Origin: Gryllotalpicola daejeonensis
GTDB lineage: Bacteria > Actinomycetota > Actinomycetes > Actinomycetales > Microbacteriaceae
Length of the DNA: 64,000 nt
Direction of reading: 5' to 3'
Assembly: GCF_039538145.1 (NCBI RefSeq)
Contig: NZ_BAABBV010000002.1
Span: 620,001 to 684,000, forward strand
Position numbers and translations under genes: made by a program
Notes under the pieces: generated by a model
What the model was told of the DNA's origin: nothing
The model's database searches: none
What the model saw: only the letters and a program-made list of their open reading frames with translations
Shown here: in pieces, positions 17,924 to 25,968 of the stretch
Layout of the letters: each line of letters starts with the position of its first letter
Position numbering within the stretch: the first letter of the stretch is position 1

Positions 17924-19459
17924 TCAGATGCCCTGGGCCAGCCGCCAGTACGCGTTGTTCCAGCGGGCGACGTTCTCGACGTCGCGCGCCCGGGTGTGCT
18001 CGTCGATCGTGAAGAGCTCGATGCCCAGCATCCGCGCCAGGTCCTCGAACGCCTCAAGGCCGACCGCAGTCGACATCACTGTGTGATGCGCGGCGCCGGC
18101 GGTGAGCCAGGCGGTTGCGGACGTCTCGAAATCGGGCCGGGGATGCCACACCGCGCGCCCCACCGGAAGGTGCGGCAGCGGCGCTCGCGGCTCGACCACG
18201 TCGACGACGTTGGCGGTCAGCCGGAAGCGGTCGCGCAGATCGGCTAGCGCCACGACGACGGCGGGCCCGGGGTCAGCCGAGAACACCAGCCGCACCGGGT
18301 CGTCTTTGCCGCCGATGCCGAGCGGGTGGATCTCGAGGCTCGGCTTCGTCGAGGTCAGCGACGGCGAGACCTCGAGCATGTGCGCACCGAGGATCGCCTC
18401 CTTCCCGTCGACGAGATCGTAGGTGTAGTCCTCCATGAGGCTCGCGCCGCCGGGCAGCCCCGCGCCCATCGCGGCGGCCGCGCGTACGAGCACGGCGGTC
18501 TTCCAGTCGCCCTCTGCGCCGAAGCCGTAGCCGTCGGCCATGAGGCGCTGCACCGCGAGCCCGGGCAGCTGCTTGAGCGACCCCAGGTCTTCGAAGGTGT
18601 CGGTGAAGGCGCCGAAGCCGCCCTCTTCGAGGAAGCCGCGCAAACCGACCTCGATCGCGGCGGCATCGCGCAGCGACTGGTGCCGCTCGCCGGCAGGCAG
18701 CAGCTCGTCGACGACGTCGTACGAGGCGAGGTATTCGTCGACGAGGGCGTCGATCTGGGCATCCGTCGCCGCCTCGACGCGCAGGGCCAGCTCGTTCACG
18801 CCCCACGTGTTGACCTCGACGCCGAGGCGCGCCTGCGCCTCGGTCTTGTCGCCCTCGGTGACCGCGACCTGGCGCATGTTGTCGCCGAAGCGCGCGACCT
18901 TGAGCGTCGCCAGCGCGTGCCGGCCGGCGGCCGCGCGCACCCAGGTGCCGACGCGCGCCTGCACGCGCGGGTTCGAGACGTGGCCGACGACCGTCTTGCG
19001 GCGGATGCCGAGGCGGGTCAGCGCGTAGCCGAACTCGCGGTCGCCGTGCGCCGCCTGGTTCAGGTTCATGAAGTCGAAGTCGATCTCGCCGTACGGCAGC
19101 TCGATGTTCGCCTGGGTGTGCAGGTGCAGCAGCGGCTTGGCGAGCAGCTGCAGGCCGGCGATCCACATCTTCGCCGGGCTGAAGGTGTGCATCCAGGTGA
19201 TGACGCCGATGACGCGGTCGTCGGAGTTCGCGTCGAGCATCGCGCGGCGGATGCCGTCTGCGCCGGTCAGCACCGGCTTCCACACGATCTTGACGGGCAC
19301 GTCTGCGGCGGCGTCGAGCGTGGCGACGAGCGCCTGCGACTGCTCGGCGACCTGCCGCAGCGTCTCTTCGCCGTAGAGGTGCTGGCTGCCGGTGAGGAAC
19401 CAGACCTCGAAGCTGCCAAAGTCGTTGAACGGCACAGCGTTGGTGAAGGGAGTGGTCAC
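17924..19459 (-). CDS. araA: L-arabinose isomerase
   Basis: Cytoplasmic enzyme converting L-arabinose to L-ribulose, 511 residues, close to the usual 500. It opens EVWFLTGSQHLYG, the standard start of the family. Later blocks are GVITWMHTFSPAKMWI, the metal/substrate regions around FGAEGDWKTAVLVRA and MEDYTYDL, and His-containing AHHTVMS. The start is a GTG at 19459 preceded by AAGGATCACT, overlapping the araD stop (GTGA). It is the last gene of the araB-araD-araA operon. Confidence 0.97.
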   Translation of the reverse strand: MTTPFTNAVPFNDFGSFEVWFLTGSQHLYGEETLRQVAEQSQALVATLDAAADVPVKIVWKPVLTGADGIRRAMLDANSDDRVIGVITWMHTFSPAKMWIAGLQLLAKPLLHLHTQANIELPYGEIDFDFMNLNQAAHGDREFGYALTRLGIRRKTVVGHVSNPRVQARVGTWVRAAAGRHALATLKVARFGDNMRQVAVTEGDKTEAQARLGVEVNTWGVNELALRVEAATDAQIDALVDEYLASYDVVDELLPAGERHQSLRDAAAIEVGLRGFLEEGGFGAFTDTFEDLGSLKQLPGLAVQRLMADGYGFGAEGDWKTAVLVRAAAAMGAGLPGGASLMEDYTYDLVDGKEAILGAHMLEVSPSLTSTKPSLEIHPLGIGGKDDPVRLVFSADPGPAVVVALADLRDRFRLTANVVDVVEPRAPLPHLPVGRAVWHPRPDFETSATAWLTAGAAHHTVMSTAVGLEAFEDLARMLGIELFTIDEHTRARDVENVARWNNAYWRLAQGI

Positions 19460-20166
19460 AGTGATCCTTGGGGCTTCTGTCCGTAGACGTTCTGATAGCG
19501 GTCGAAGAGGGCGTCGATCTTGTCCTGGGGAATCGGGATCGGCTCGCCGAGCTGGCGCGCGAGGTGCACGGTGCGAGCGACGTCCTCGGTCATCACCGCG
19601 GCCTTGACCGCGTCCTTCGCGTCCTTGCCGATCGTGAAGACGCCGTGGTTCTGCATCAGCACGGCGCGCGAGCGGTGGCCGTCGAGGGTCTCGACGATGC
19701 CGCGGCCGATCGAGTCGTCGCCGATGATCGCGAACGGCCCGACGGGGATCTCGCCGCCGAACTCGTCGGCCATCGCGGTCAGCACGCACGGGATCGCCTC
19801 GCCACGCGCGGCCCAGGCCGCCGCGTAGTCGGAGTGCGTGTGCACGACGCCGCCGACGCCCGGCATATTCCGGTAGACGTATGCGTGCGCGGCGGTGTCG
19901 CTCGAGGGCGAGCGGTCGCTTCCCGGGGTGCCCGGGATCACGTTGCCGTCGAGATCGCAGAGGATCATGTTGTCGGCGCTGAGCTCGTCGTACATCACTC
20001 CGCTCGGCTTGATCACGAACAGGTCCTCGCCCGGAACGCGGCCCGAGATGTTCCCGCCCGTCCACACCACGAGCCCGTAGCGCACGAGCTCGGCATGCAG
20101 CGCGGCCACCTGCTCGCGGATCGTCTGGATCGCAGCCTGCCGGTCATCTTCGGCGCCGTCGGTCAT
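19456..20166 (-). CDS. araD: L-ribulose-5-phosphate 4-epimerase
   Basis: Class II aldolase-type zinc enzyme of 236 residues producing D-xylulose 5-phosphate. Visible motifs are TGGNISGR, IKPSGVMYDE, the zinc ligands in VVHTHSDYAAAWA, and the third His in MQNHGVFTIG, all in the expected order. The ATG at 20166 overlaps the araB stop by 4 bp (ATGA). The length and motifs match AraD closely. Confidence 0.97.
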   Translation of the reverse strand: MTDGAEDDRQAAIQTIREQVAALHAELVRYGLVVWTGGNISGRVPGEDLFVIKPSGVMYDELSADNMILCDLDGNVIPGTPGSDRSPSSDTAAHAYVYRNMPGVGGVVHTHSDYAAAWAARGEAIPCVLTAMADEFGGEIPVGPFAIIGDDSIGRGIVETLDGHRSRAVLMQNHGVFTIGKDAKDAVKAAVMTEDVARTVHLARQLGEPIPIPQDKIDALFDRYQNVYGQKPQGSL

Positions 20167-21878
20167 TCGCCTGCCTCCTTGTTCTCGTGCTGAGCGCTGT
20201 CGTGCTGAGCGTTGTCGTGCTGCCTGCTGTCGTGCTGAGCGTTGTCGTGCTGAACGGATGCCTCGACCGCGGCGCGCTCGATGGCGAGCCCTGCGCGGAA
20301 GCGCTCGAGGAACGTCTCGAACCCGGCGACCTCTGCCGGGTCGGGGTCGACCTCGTTGGCATCCTGCGCGGCGAAGACGCGCTGCTCGAGGAAGTCCGCG
20401 AGGCTCAGCTCGGCCGCGGCGTCGAGGTAGGCGGCGAGCAGCGCGATTCCCCACGCCCCGCCCTCGCTCGCCGAGCTGCGCACGGCGACGGGCACCCGCA
20501 GAGCCGCAGCGAGAGCGCGCTGCGCGACGCCGGCGGTGCGCAGGATGCCGCCATGGGCAAGCATCCGGTCGACTTGAACGCCCTCGCCTTCGAGTACCGC
20601 CATGCCCATGCTCAGCGTCGCGAAGATCGAGCCCAGCTGCGCGCGCATGAAGTTGCCGAGGGTGAGTCGGCTGTCGGGCGTGCGCACAATCAGCGGCCGG
20701 CCGGCCTCGAGGCGGGCGATCGGTTCGCCGGAGAGGAAGTTGTAGGCGAGCAGACCGCCGCCGTCGGCGTCGCCGCCCGCGGCCGCGCTGAGCAGCGCGC
20801 CGAAGACGGCGTCGCTGTCGACCTGCGTGCCGAGCGCCGAGGCGAACTCGCCGAAGACGCCGGCCCAGGCGGCCAGCTCGCTCGCGCCGTTGTTGCAGTG
20901 GACCATTGCGACGGGCGCGCCGTCGGGCGTGGTGACGACATCGATCTCCGGGTGCACTGCCGACAGCGCCCCCTCGAGCACGATCATCGCGAACACGCTC
21001 GTGCCGACGCTGACATTTCCGGTGCGCGGGGCGACGGCGCCCGTGGCGACCATGCCGGTGCCCGCGTCGCCCTCAGGAGGGCAGAGGCGGATGCCTGCGC
21101 GCAGCGTTCCGGTGGGGTCGAGCAGCTTCGCCCCGGCCTCGGTCAGCGTGCCCGCCTCTGCGCCGGCCGGCAGCACCTCCGGCAGCAGTGCGCTGAGCTT
21201 CAGCCCATCGTGGTGGCGGCCGATCAGCTCGTCCGCGATTCGAAGCTTCACCTGGTCGTAGCCACCGGTCGCGGGGTCGATCGGGAACATCCCGGAGGCG
21301 TCGCCGACGCCCGCGACGAAGCGGTCGGTGAGCCTCCAGTGGACGTATGCCGCGAGCGTCATGAGCTTGTCGATGCGCCCGACGTGCGGCTCGTCGTCGA
21401 GAACCGCCTGGTAGAGGTGGGCGACCGACCAGCGCAGCGGCACGTTGAACTCGAGCGCCTCGGTGAGCTCTGCGGCAGCCACACCCGTGGAGGTGTTCCG
21501 CCAGGTGCGGAACGGCACGAGCAGCTCGCCGTCTTCGTCGATCGCGAGATAGCCGTGCATCATGGCCGAGACGCCGATGGCGCTGAGCACCTCGGGGCGC
21601 ACGCCGTGGCGCTCCTGAGCATCGTCGGCAAGCTCCGCGTAGGCGGCCTGCAGCCCTGCCCAGACGGCATCGAGCGAGTAGCTCCAGCGGCCGTCGACCA
21701 GCTCGTTCTCCCACTCGTGGGCGCCCACCGCGAGCACCGCCCCGTCGGGCGCGATCAGGCACGCCTTGATGCGCGTCGAGCCGAATTCGATGCCGAGGCT
21801 GGCGGTGCCATCGGCGATCGCGCTGGCTGCTGCCTGCGCGGACTCTGCGGCGGTGTCGTGCGGCGCGTCAGTCGTCAT
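20163..21878 (-). CDS. araB: L-ribulokinase, FGGY kinase family
   Basis: Sugar kinase of 571 residues, first gene of the araBDA operon. The ATP-binding start SLGIEFGSTRIKACLI, the substrate region IGVSAMMHGYLAI, and the C-terminal phosphate motif in GGAWGIALLAAY show an FGGY kinase; the araD-araA partners indicate L-ribulose as substrate. The sequence is nearer to the xylulokinase-like AraB branch than to E. coli AraB. The C-terminus carries an unusual His/Asp/Gln repeat (QHDNAQHDSRQHDNAQHD) that the fold does not need. The ATG at 21878 leaves a short variable leader before the kinase domain. Two palindromic operators lie 32-61 bp upstream. Confidence 0.93.
   Translation of the reverse strand: MTTDAPHDTAAESAQAAASAIADGTASLGIEFGSTRIKACLIAPDGAVLAVGAHEWENELVDGRWSYSLDAVWAGLQAAYAELADDAQERHGVRPEVLSAIGVSAMMHGYLAIDEDGELLVPFRTWRNTSTGVAAAELTEALEFNVPLRWSVAHLYQAVLDDEPHVGRIDKLMTLAAYVHWRLTDRFVAGVGDASGMFPIDPATGGYDQVKLRIADELIGRHHDGLKLSALLPEVLPAGAEAGTLTEAGAKLLDPTGTLRAGIRLCPPEGDAGTGMVATGAVAPRTGNVSVGTSVFAMIVLEGALSAVHPEIDVVTTPDGAPVAMVHCNNGASELAAWAGVFGEFASALGTQVDSDAVFGALLSAAAGGDADGGGLLAYNFLSGEPIARLEAGRPLIVRTPDSRLTLGNFMRAQLGSIFATLSMGMAVLEGEGVQVDRMLAHGGILRTAGVAQRALAAALRVPVAVRSSASEGGAWGIALLAAYLDAAAELSLADFLEQRVFAAQDANEVDPDPAEVAGFETFLERFRAGLAIERAAVEASVQHDNAQHDSRQHDNAQHDSAQHENKEAGE
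20181..20252 (-). repeat. 15-bp tandem repeat at the 3' end of araB
   Basis: Four full units and one partial unit of CAGCACGACAACGCT or close variants encode QHDNA, QHDSR, QHDNA, QHDSA and QHEN. The unit is a multiple of three, so copy-number change alters only the length of the tail. Confidence 0.93.
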
Positions 21879-21909
21879 CGACTGCGGTCTCCTCGTCGTC
21901 GGGGTCGCT

Positions 21910-21939
21910 GTTACCGGTAACAACCGTGTTACCGGTAAC
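21910..21939. promoter_or_regulatory. Two identical LacI-type operators upstream of araB
   Basis: GTTACCGGTAAC, a perfect 12-bp palindrome with central CG, occurs at 21910-21921 and 21928-21939, 18 bp centre to centre. The pair sits 32-61 bp before the araB start and 51 bp beyond the end of the LacI gene. It is very probably the binding site of that LacI protein. The close spacing suggests cooperative binding of two dimers on the araB promoter. Confidence 0.82.
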
Positions 21940-21989
21940 ACAATAAGCACACGCTCGCGCGGGCCGCAAACAGGCCCGATGCGCTCCGG

Positions 21990-23021
21990 CTACGGGCGTG
22001 CGCTCGTGGATTCCCGGACGATCAGCTCAGGGGCCGGCATCGGCTCAGGGGCCGGGCCGCCGCCGAGCTGCGACAGCAGCTCCGCGATGGCGCGGCGCCC
22101 GAGCTCGGGAAAGTCCTGGCGGAGGGTGGTCAGCGCGGGCGCGTAGTGCGCCGCCTCGCTGATGTCGTCGTAGCCGATCACGCTCAGTTGCGCCGGCACG
22201 TCGACGCCGGCTTCCCGCGCGGCGTGCAGCAGCCCCAGCGCCATCTGGTCGTTGGCGCAGAACACCGCGGTGAAGCCGCCGGCCGCGAGCAGCTCGAGGC
22301 CGGCACGGTAGCCGGATTCCGCCGTCCAATCCCCCACGGCAACGCTCACCGGTGCCAGGCCGGCGGCGGCGAGCTCGGCGGCGAACCCGCGCGCCCGCGA
22401 CTCGGCCTCGAGCCAGCCCGCCGGGCCGGCGATGTGAGCCATCGCGGTGTGCCCGAGCTCGAGCAGGTGGCGCGCCGCACGACGGCCGCCCTCGAACTGG
22501 TCGGCCGCCCCTCGGTCGGCACCCTCGGCGGCGTGCATCACCACGAGGGGCACTCCACTCGCCGCCTCGGCGATCGACCCGCTCGCCGTCGTCCCGGGGC
22601 CGACCAGGATCAGGCCGATGGCGCCCTGGTCGAGAAGGTGCTCCACCGCGGCCGCCTCGCTTGCGGCATCCGCTGCGTCGATCACGGCGATCATCACCGA
22701 GAAGCCCTCGGTGCGCGCCGCATCCTCGATCGCCACGATCGTCGACGCGGGGCCGTGGAAGCGCGCGCCCGTGGCCTCGAGAACGCCGATGACGCGCGAC
22801 GAGCCGTGCGCGAGGGCGCGCGCCGTGCGGCTGGGGCGGAAGTGCAGGTCGGTGATCGCCTGCTGAACGCGCTCGCGCGTCGCCTCGCTCACGTTCGGGT
22901 GCCGGTTGAGCACGCGCGACACCGTCATGTGCGAGACGCCGGCGGCTCGCGCCACGTCGCGGATGCTGGGCGCGGCGGCCCGCGAATGCTCCGAGTCGCC
23001 CACCGCGTTCACGCGGGCCAT
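21990..23021 (-). CDS. LacI-family regulator of the araBDA operon
   Basis: Repressor of 343 residues. The helix-turn-helix reads SIRDVARAAGVSHMTVSRVLNRHPNVS, and the effector domain has AVFCANDQMALGLLHAARE and VPAQLSVIGYDDISEA. The ATG at 23021 is preceded by GAGGCGCAATA. It lies directly upstream of araBDA in the same orientation, with the paired GTTACCGGTAAC operators between them. It is therefore the likely L-arabinose-pathway repressor, in place of the AraC or GntR-type regulators used in other bacteria. It is also divergent from the YtfQ-like importer, which it may co-regulate. Confidence 0.9.
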   Translation of the reverse strand: MARVNAVGDSEHSRAAAPSIRDVARAAGVSHMTVSRVLNRHPNVSEATRERVQQAITDLHFRPSRTARALAHGSSRVIGVLEATGARFHGPASTIVAIEDAARTEGFSVMIAVIDAADAASEAAAVEHLLDQGAIGLILVGPGTTASGSIAEAASGVPLVVMHAAEGADRGAADQFEGGRRAARHLLELGHTAMAHIAGPAGWLEAESRARGFAAELAAAGLAPVSVAVGDWTAESGYRAGLELLAAGGFTAVFCANDQMALGLLHAAREAGVDVPAQLSVIGYDDISEAAHYAPALTTLRQDFPELGRRAIAELLSQLGGGPAPEPMPAPELIVRESTSARP

Positions 23022-23087
23022 TATTGCGCCTCGCCCGCCATCGTCGACGCGGCACGGCCAGGGCCGGTGAGCGCATCGGCAACGCAC

Positions 23088-23110
23088 ATGTGATCAAAAT
23101 GTGATCACAT
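23088..23110. promoter_or_regulatory. Palindrome ATGTGATCACAT with adjacent half copy
   Basis: ATGTGATCACAT at 23099-23110 is a perfect palindrome. The first nine bases also occur at 23088-23096. It lies in the 286-bp divergent gap (23022-23307) between the LacI gene and the importer. The core TGTGA/TCACA resembles a half-site pattern bound by cAMP-receptor-type regulators but with no central spacer, so a dedicated repressor site is also possible. I see no other strong signal in the rest of the gap. Confidence 0.45.
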
Positions 23111-23307
23111 CGTGTTTCCCGCCATTGACGCTCGACCGCCCTGGATCCGCGAGATTCCGGGGTTCCACGCCCCGCGGCGCACGGATCGCGACCCAGAATC
23201 CGCAATAGACATTCCGAGAATGTGAGGGCTAACATCGCCACCGTCGGACCGCGTCCGGCACACCACCGCAAGGTTGCGGGACGGTTCATTTGACAAAGGA
23301 GTCACAC

Positions 23308-24291
23308 ATGAAGAGGACCTTGGTGATGGCAGCCGCCGCTGCCGCCGCCGTCGCTCTGACCCTCACCGGCTGCTCCGGTAACGCCGCCTCGACCGCCGGT
23401 GGCGGCGGGGGCTCGAAGCAGATCAAGGTCGGGTTCGCCCAGGAAGGCGCCGAGAGCGGCTGGCGCACCGCCAACACCAAGTCGCTGCAGGAGGCGCTCG
23501 GTTCGAAGAACGGCATCAAGCTGACGTTTTCGGATGCGCAGCAGAAGCAGGAGAACCAGATCGCGGCGATCCGCAGCTTCATCACCCAGGGCGTCGACGC
23601 CATCGTCTTCGCCCCGGTGGTCGAGACCGGTTGGACGGACGTGCTCAAGCAGGCCAAGCAGGCGCACATTCCGGTGATCCTCGAGGACCGCGACGTCGAC
23701 AAGGCCGACCAGCAGTACATCACCTCGCGCGTCGGCGACGACTTCGAGAAGGAAGGCGAGACCTCCTGCAAGTGGATCGCCGACAACTTCAACGGCAAGG
23801 GCGCGAACCTGGTCGTGCTCGAGGGCACCGCGGGCTCGAGCGCCGCCAACGACCGCACCACCGGCTGCGCGAAGGCGCTGCAGGGCACTGACATCAAGAC
23901 GCTCGACCAGCAGGACGGCAACTTCACCCGCGCCCAGGGCAAGACCGTCATGGAGGGCTTCCTGCAGAAGTACGGCAACAAGATCAACATCCTCTACGCA
24001 CAGAACGACGACATGGGCCTCGGCGCCCTCGACGCGATCAAGGCGGCAGGGCTCACCCCCGGCAAGGACATCCAGATCGTCACGACCGACGGCACGCACG
24101 ACGGTCTGACCGCCCTGGCCAACGGCGAGTTCAACTACGTGGTCGAGTGCAACCCGCTGCTCGGCGACGATGTGGCGAAGGTCGTCAAGGACGTCGTCGC
24201 CGGCAAGAAGGTCGACAAGCTCTACCTCGCGAAGGACCAGGCGTTCGACCAGGCTGCCGCGAAGGCTGCGCTGCCGACCCGCAAATACTGA
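23308..24291 (+). CDS. YtfQ-like sugar-binding lipoprotein
   Basis: Substrate receptor of 327 residues from the CUT2 importer class. The ATG at 23308 follows AAAGGAG. The signal peptide ends in the lipobox LTGC, followed by a Gly-rich linker. The mature domain opens IKVGFAQEGAESGWRTANT, the typical start of galactofuranose/arabinose-type YtfQ proteins. LEDRDVD and LYAQNDDMGLGALDAIKAAG follow. The genes downstream are a YtfR-like ATPase and YtfT/YjfF-like permeases, so the substrate may be a furanose such as L-arabinofuranose. That would suit an arabinan locus but is inference. Confidence 0.92.
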   Translation: MKRTLVMAAAAAAAVALTLTGCSGNAASTAGGGGGSKQIKVGFAQEGAESGWRTANTKSLQEALGSKNGIKLTFSDAQQKQENQIAAIRSFITQGVDAIVFAPVVETGWTDVLKQAKQAHIPVILEDRDVDKADQQYITSRVGDDFEKEGETSCKWIADNFNGKGANLVVLEGTAGSSAANDRTTGCAKALQGTDIKTLDQQDGNFTRAQGKTVMEGFLQKYGNKINILYAQNDDMGLGALDAIKAAGLTPGKDIQIVTTDGTHDGLTALANGEFNYVVECNPLLGDDVAKVVKDVVAGKKVDKLYLAKDQAFDQAAAKAALPTRKY

Positions 24292-24297
24292 CAGTTC

Positions 24298-24333
24298 CCG
24301 GGAGCGGGCCGTCTCAGTGCGGCCCGCTCCCGG
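24298..24333 (+). terminator. Intercistronic hairpin after the YtfQ-like gene
   Basis: Perfect 14-bp stem, CCGGGAGCGGGCCG pairing with CGGCCCGCTCCCGG, with an 8-base loop, starting 7 bp after the stop codon. It probably reduces read-through into the ATPase gene or stabilises the upstream message, as at two other binding-protein genes in this window. Confidence 0.75.
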
Positions 24334-24375
24334 CATCCCCTGTCACGAATTCAGCTACCTAGGGAGCGGCCCTCC

Positions 24376-24400
24376 CTGCGCCGCACGGCGTGCGGCGCAG
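24376..24400 (+). terminator. Second hairpin before the YtfR-like gene
   Basis: CTGCGCCGCA and its complement TGCGGCGCAG form a perfect 10-bp stem with the loop CGGCG. It lies 30 bp before the ATPase start, so two hairpins stand in tandem in the 138-bp gap between binding-protein and ATPase genes. Confidence 0.6.
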
Positions 24401-24429
24401 CCAGCGGCGCCCAATCAGAGAGGACGAGC

Positions 24430-25968
24430 ATGGCCGGCGAGGTCATCGCAGAGCTCAGGCACATCTCCATCACCTTCCCGGGCGTCAAAGCCCTCGACGA
24501 CGTCGACCTCGTGCTGCGCGCGGGCGAGGTGCACGCCCTGATGGGCGAGAACGGCGCCGGGAAGTCGACGCTCATCAAGGCGCTCACGGGGGTGTACCGC
24601 ATCGACGAGGGCTCGATCACCGTGGCCGGCGCCGAGCGCGTCTTCTCGAGCACCGCCGACGCGCAGGCCGCGGGCATCGCGACCGTCTATCAAGAGGTCA
24701 ATCTCTGCGCGAACCTCACCGTGGGCGAGAACATCATGCTGGGGCGCGAGGCCCGCGGCACCTTCGGCATCAACTGGCGAGCCACCCATGCTGCCGCCGC
24801 CGAGGCGATGGCCAGGCTAGGCCTCACCATCGACCCGCGCTCGCAGCTTTCCAGCCACTCGCTCGCCGTGCAGCAGCTGGTGGCCATCGCGCGCGCCACG
24901 GTGCTCGACAGCAGCGTGCTCGTGCTCGACGAGCCGACGTCGAGCCTTGACCGCAGCGAGGTGCAGCAGCTGTTCGCGATCGTGAGGAGGTTGCGGGATG
25001 CCGGCACCGCGGTGCTCTTCGTCACGCACTTCCTCGAGCAGGTCTACGAGATCTCCGACCGCATCACGGTGCTGCGCAACGGCCGGCTCGTCGGCGAGTA
25101 CCGCACGGCTGAGCTGCCCAGGTGGGACCTGGTCTCGCGGATGCTGGGCCACGAGCTCTCGCAGCTCGAGGCGATCGGCGCCCGCGCGTCAGAGGTCGGC
25201 GACGCCGAGTCCGGTACGCCGGTGCTCACGGCGGAGGGCCTCTACAAAAAGGGGTCGGTCGGGCCGTCCGACCTCGTGCTGTACCCCGGCGAGATCGTGG
25301 GCCTCGCGGGGCTGCTCGGCTCGGGCCGCACCGAGCTCGCCAGGCTGATCTACGGCGCGGACCGCGCGGACGCCGGCCGCACTCTGGTGAAGGACTCGCC
25401 CCGGCGCCTGACCACCCCGCGCGCCGCGCTCGGGAACCGCATCGCCTTCTCATCTGAAGACCGGCGCAGCGAGGGCATCATCGGCGACTTGAGCGTCAGG
25501 CAGAACCTCGTACTTGCGGTGCAGGCAAAGCGCGGCTGGGCGCGGCCGCTGTCTCGGGCGCAGCAGGACGAGCTCGTCGGCAGGTACGTGGCGGCGATGG
25601 GGGTCCACCCCGCCGACCCCGAGGTGCCGATCAAGAACCTGTCGGGCGGAAACCAGCAGAAGGTGCTGCTCGGCCGGTGGCTCGCCACCGACCCCGAGCT
25701 CATCATCCTCGACGAGCCGACGCGCGGAATCGACGTCGGCGCCAAGGCCGAGATCCAGAAGGCGATCACCGACCTCGCCGCCACCGGCGTGGCAGTACTG
25801 TTTATCTCCTCCGAACTGGAGGAAGTCGTTCGCGTCTCGCACCGCATCTACGTGCTGCGCGACCGCCGCGTCATCGCTGAAGTCGTCAATGGAGAGGACA
25901 CCACAGTGAGCGACATCGTCAACCTCATCGCCGGCGACGCCGACCGGGCCGAGACGAGCGCCGCATGA
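24430..25968 (+). CDS. YtfR-like sugar ABC ATPase, two-domain (first copy)
   Basis: Tandem nucleotide-binding protein of 512 residues. The first domain has GENGAGKST and VLVLDEPTSSLD; the second has the degenerate GLLGSGRTE, signature LSGGNQQKVLLGRWL and IILDEPTRGIDVGAK. The ATG at 24430 follows AGAGGACGAGC. It overlaps the first permease gene by 4 bp. The closely related second copy at 28111 shares long stretches (GEVH.L.GENGAGKSTLIKALTG, THFLEQVYE.SDR.TVLR), so the two arose by duplication or from the same subfamily. Confidence 0.93.
   Translation: MAGEVIAELRHISITFPGVKALDDVDLVLRAGEVHALMGENGAGKSTLIKALTGVYRIDEGSITVAGAERVFSSTADAQAAGIATVYQEVNLCANLTVGENIMLGREARGTFGINWRATHAAAAEAMARLGLTIDPRSQLSSHSLAVQQLVAIARATVLDSSVLVLDEPTSSLDRSEVQQLFAIVRRLRDAGTAVLFVTHFLEQVYEISDRITVLRNGRLVGEYRTAELPRWDLVSRMLGHELSQLEAIGARASEVGDAESGTPVLTAEGLYKKGSVGPSDLVLYPGEIVGLAGLLGSGRTELARLIYGADRADAGRTLVKDSPRRLTTPRAALGNRIAFSSEDRRSEGIIGDLSVRQNLVLAVQAKRGWARPLSRAQQDELVGRYVAAMGVHPADPEVPIKNLSGGNQQKVLLGRWLATDPELIILDEPTRGIDVGAKAEIQKAITDLAATGVAVLFISSELEEVVRVSHRIYVLRDRRVIAEVVNGEDTTVSDIVNLIAGDADRAETSAA

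Noticed and set aside
20181..20252. Tandem units at the araB end considered as a CRISPR-like array
   Set aside because: The units are 15 bp, contiguous and in frame with no spacers, so this is a coding repeat.
23088..23110. Calling ATGTGATCACAT a cAMP-receptor site
   Set aside because: The half-sites abut without the usual six-base spacer, so I report only a palindrome of unknown binder.
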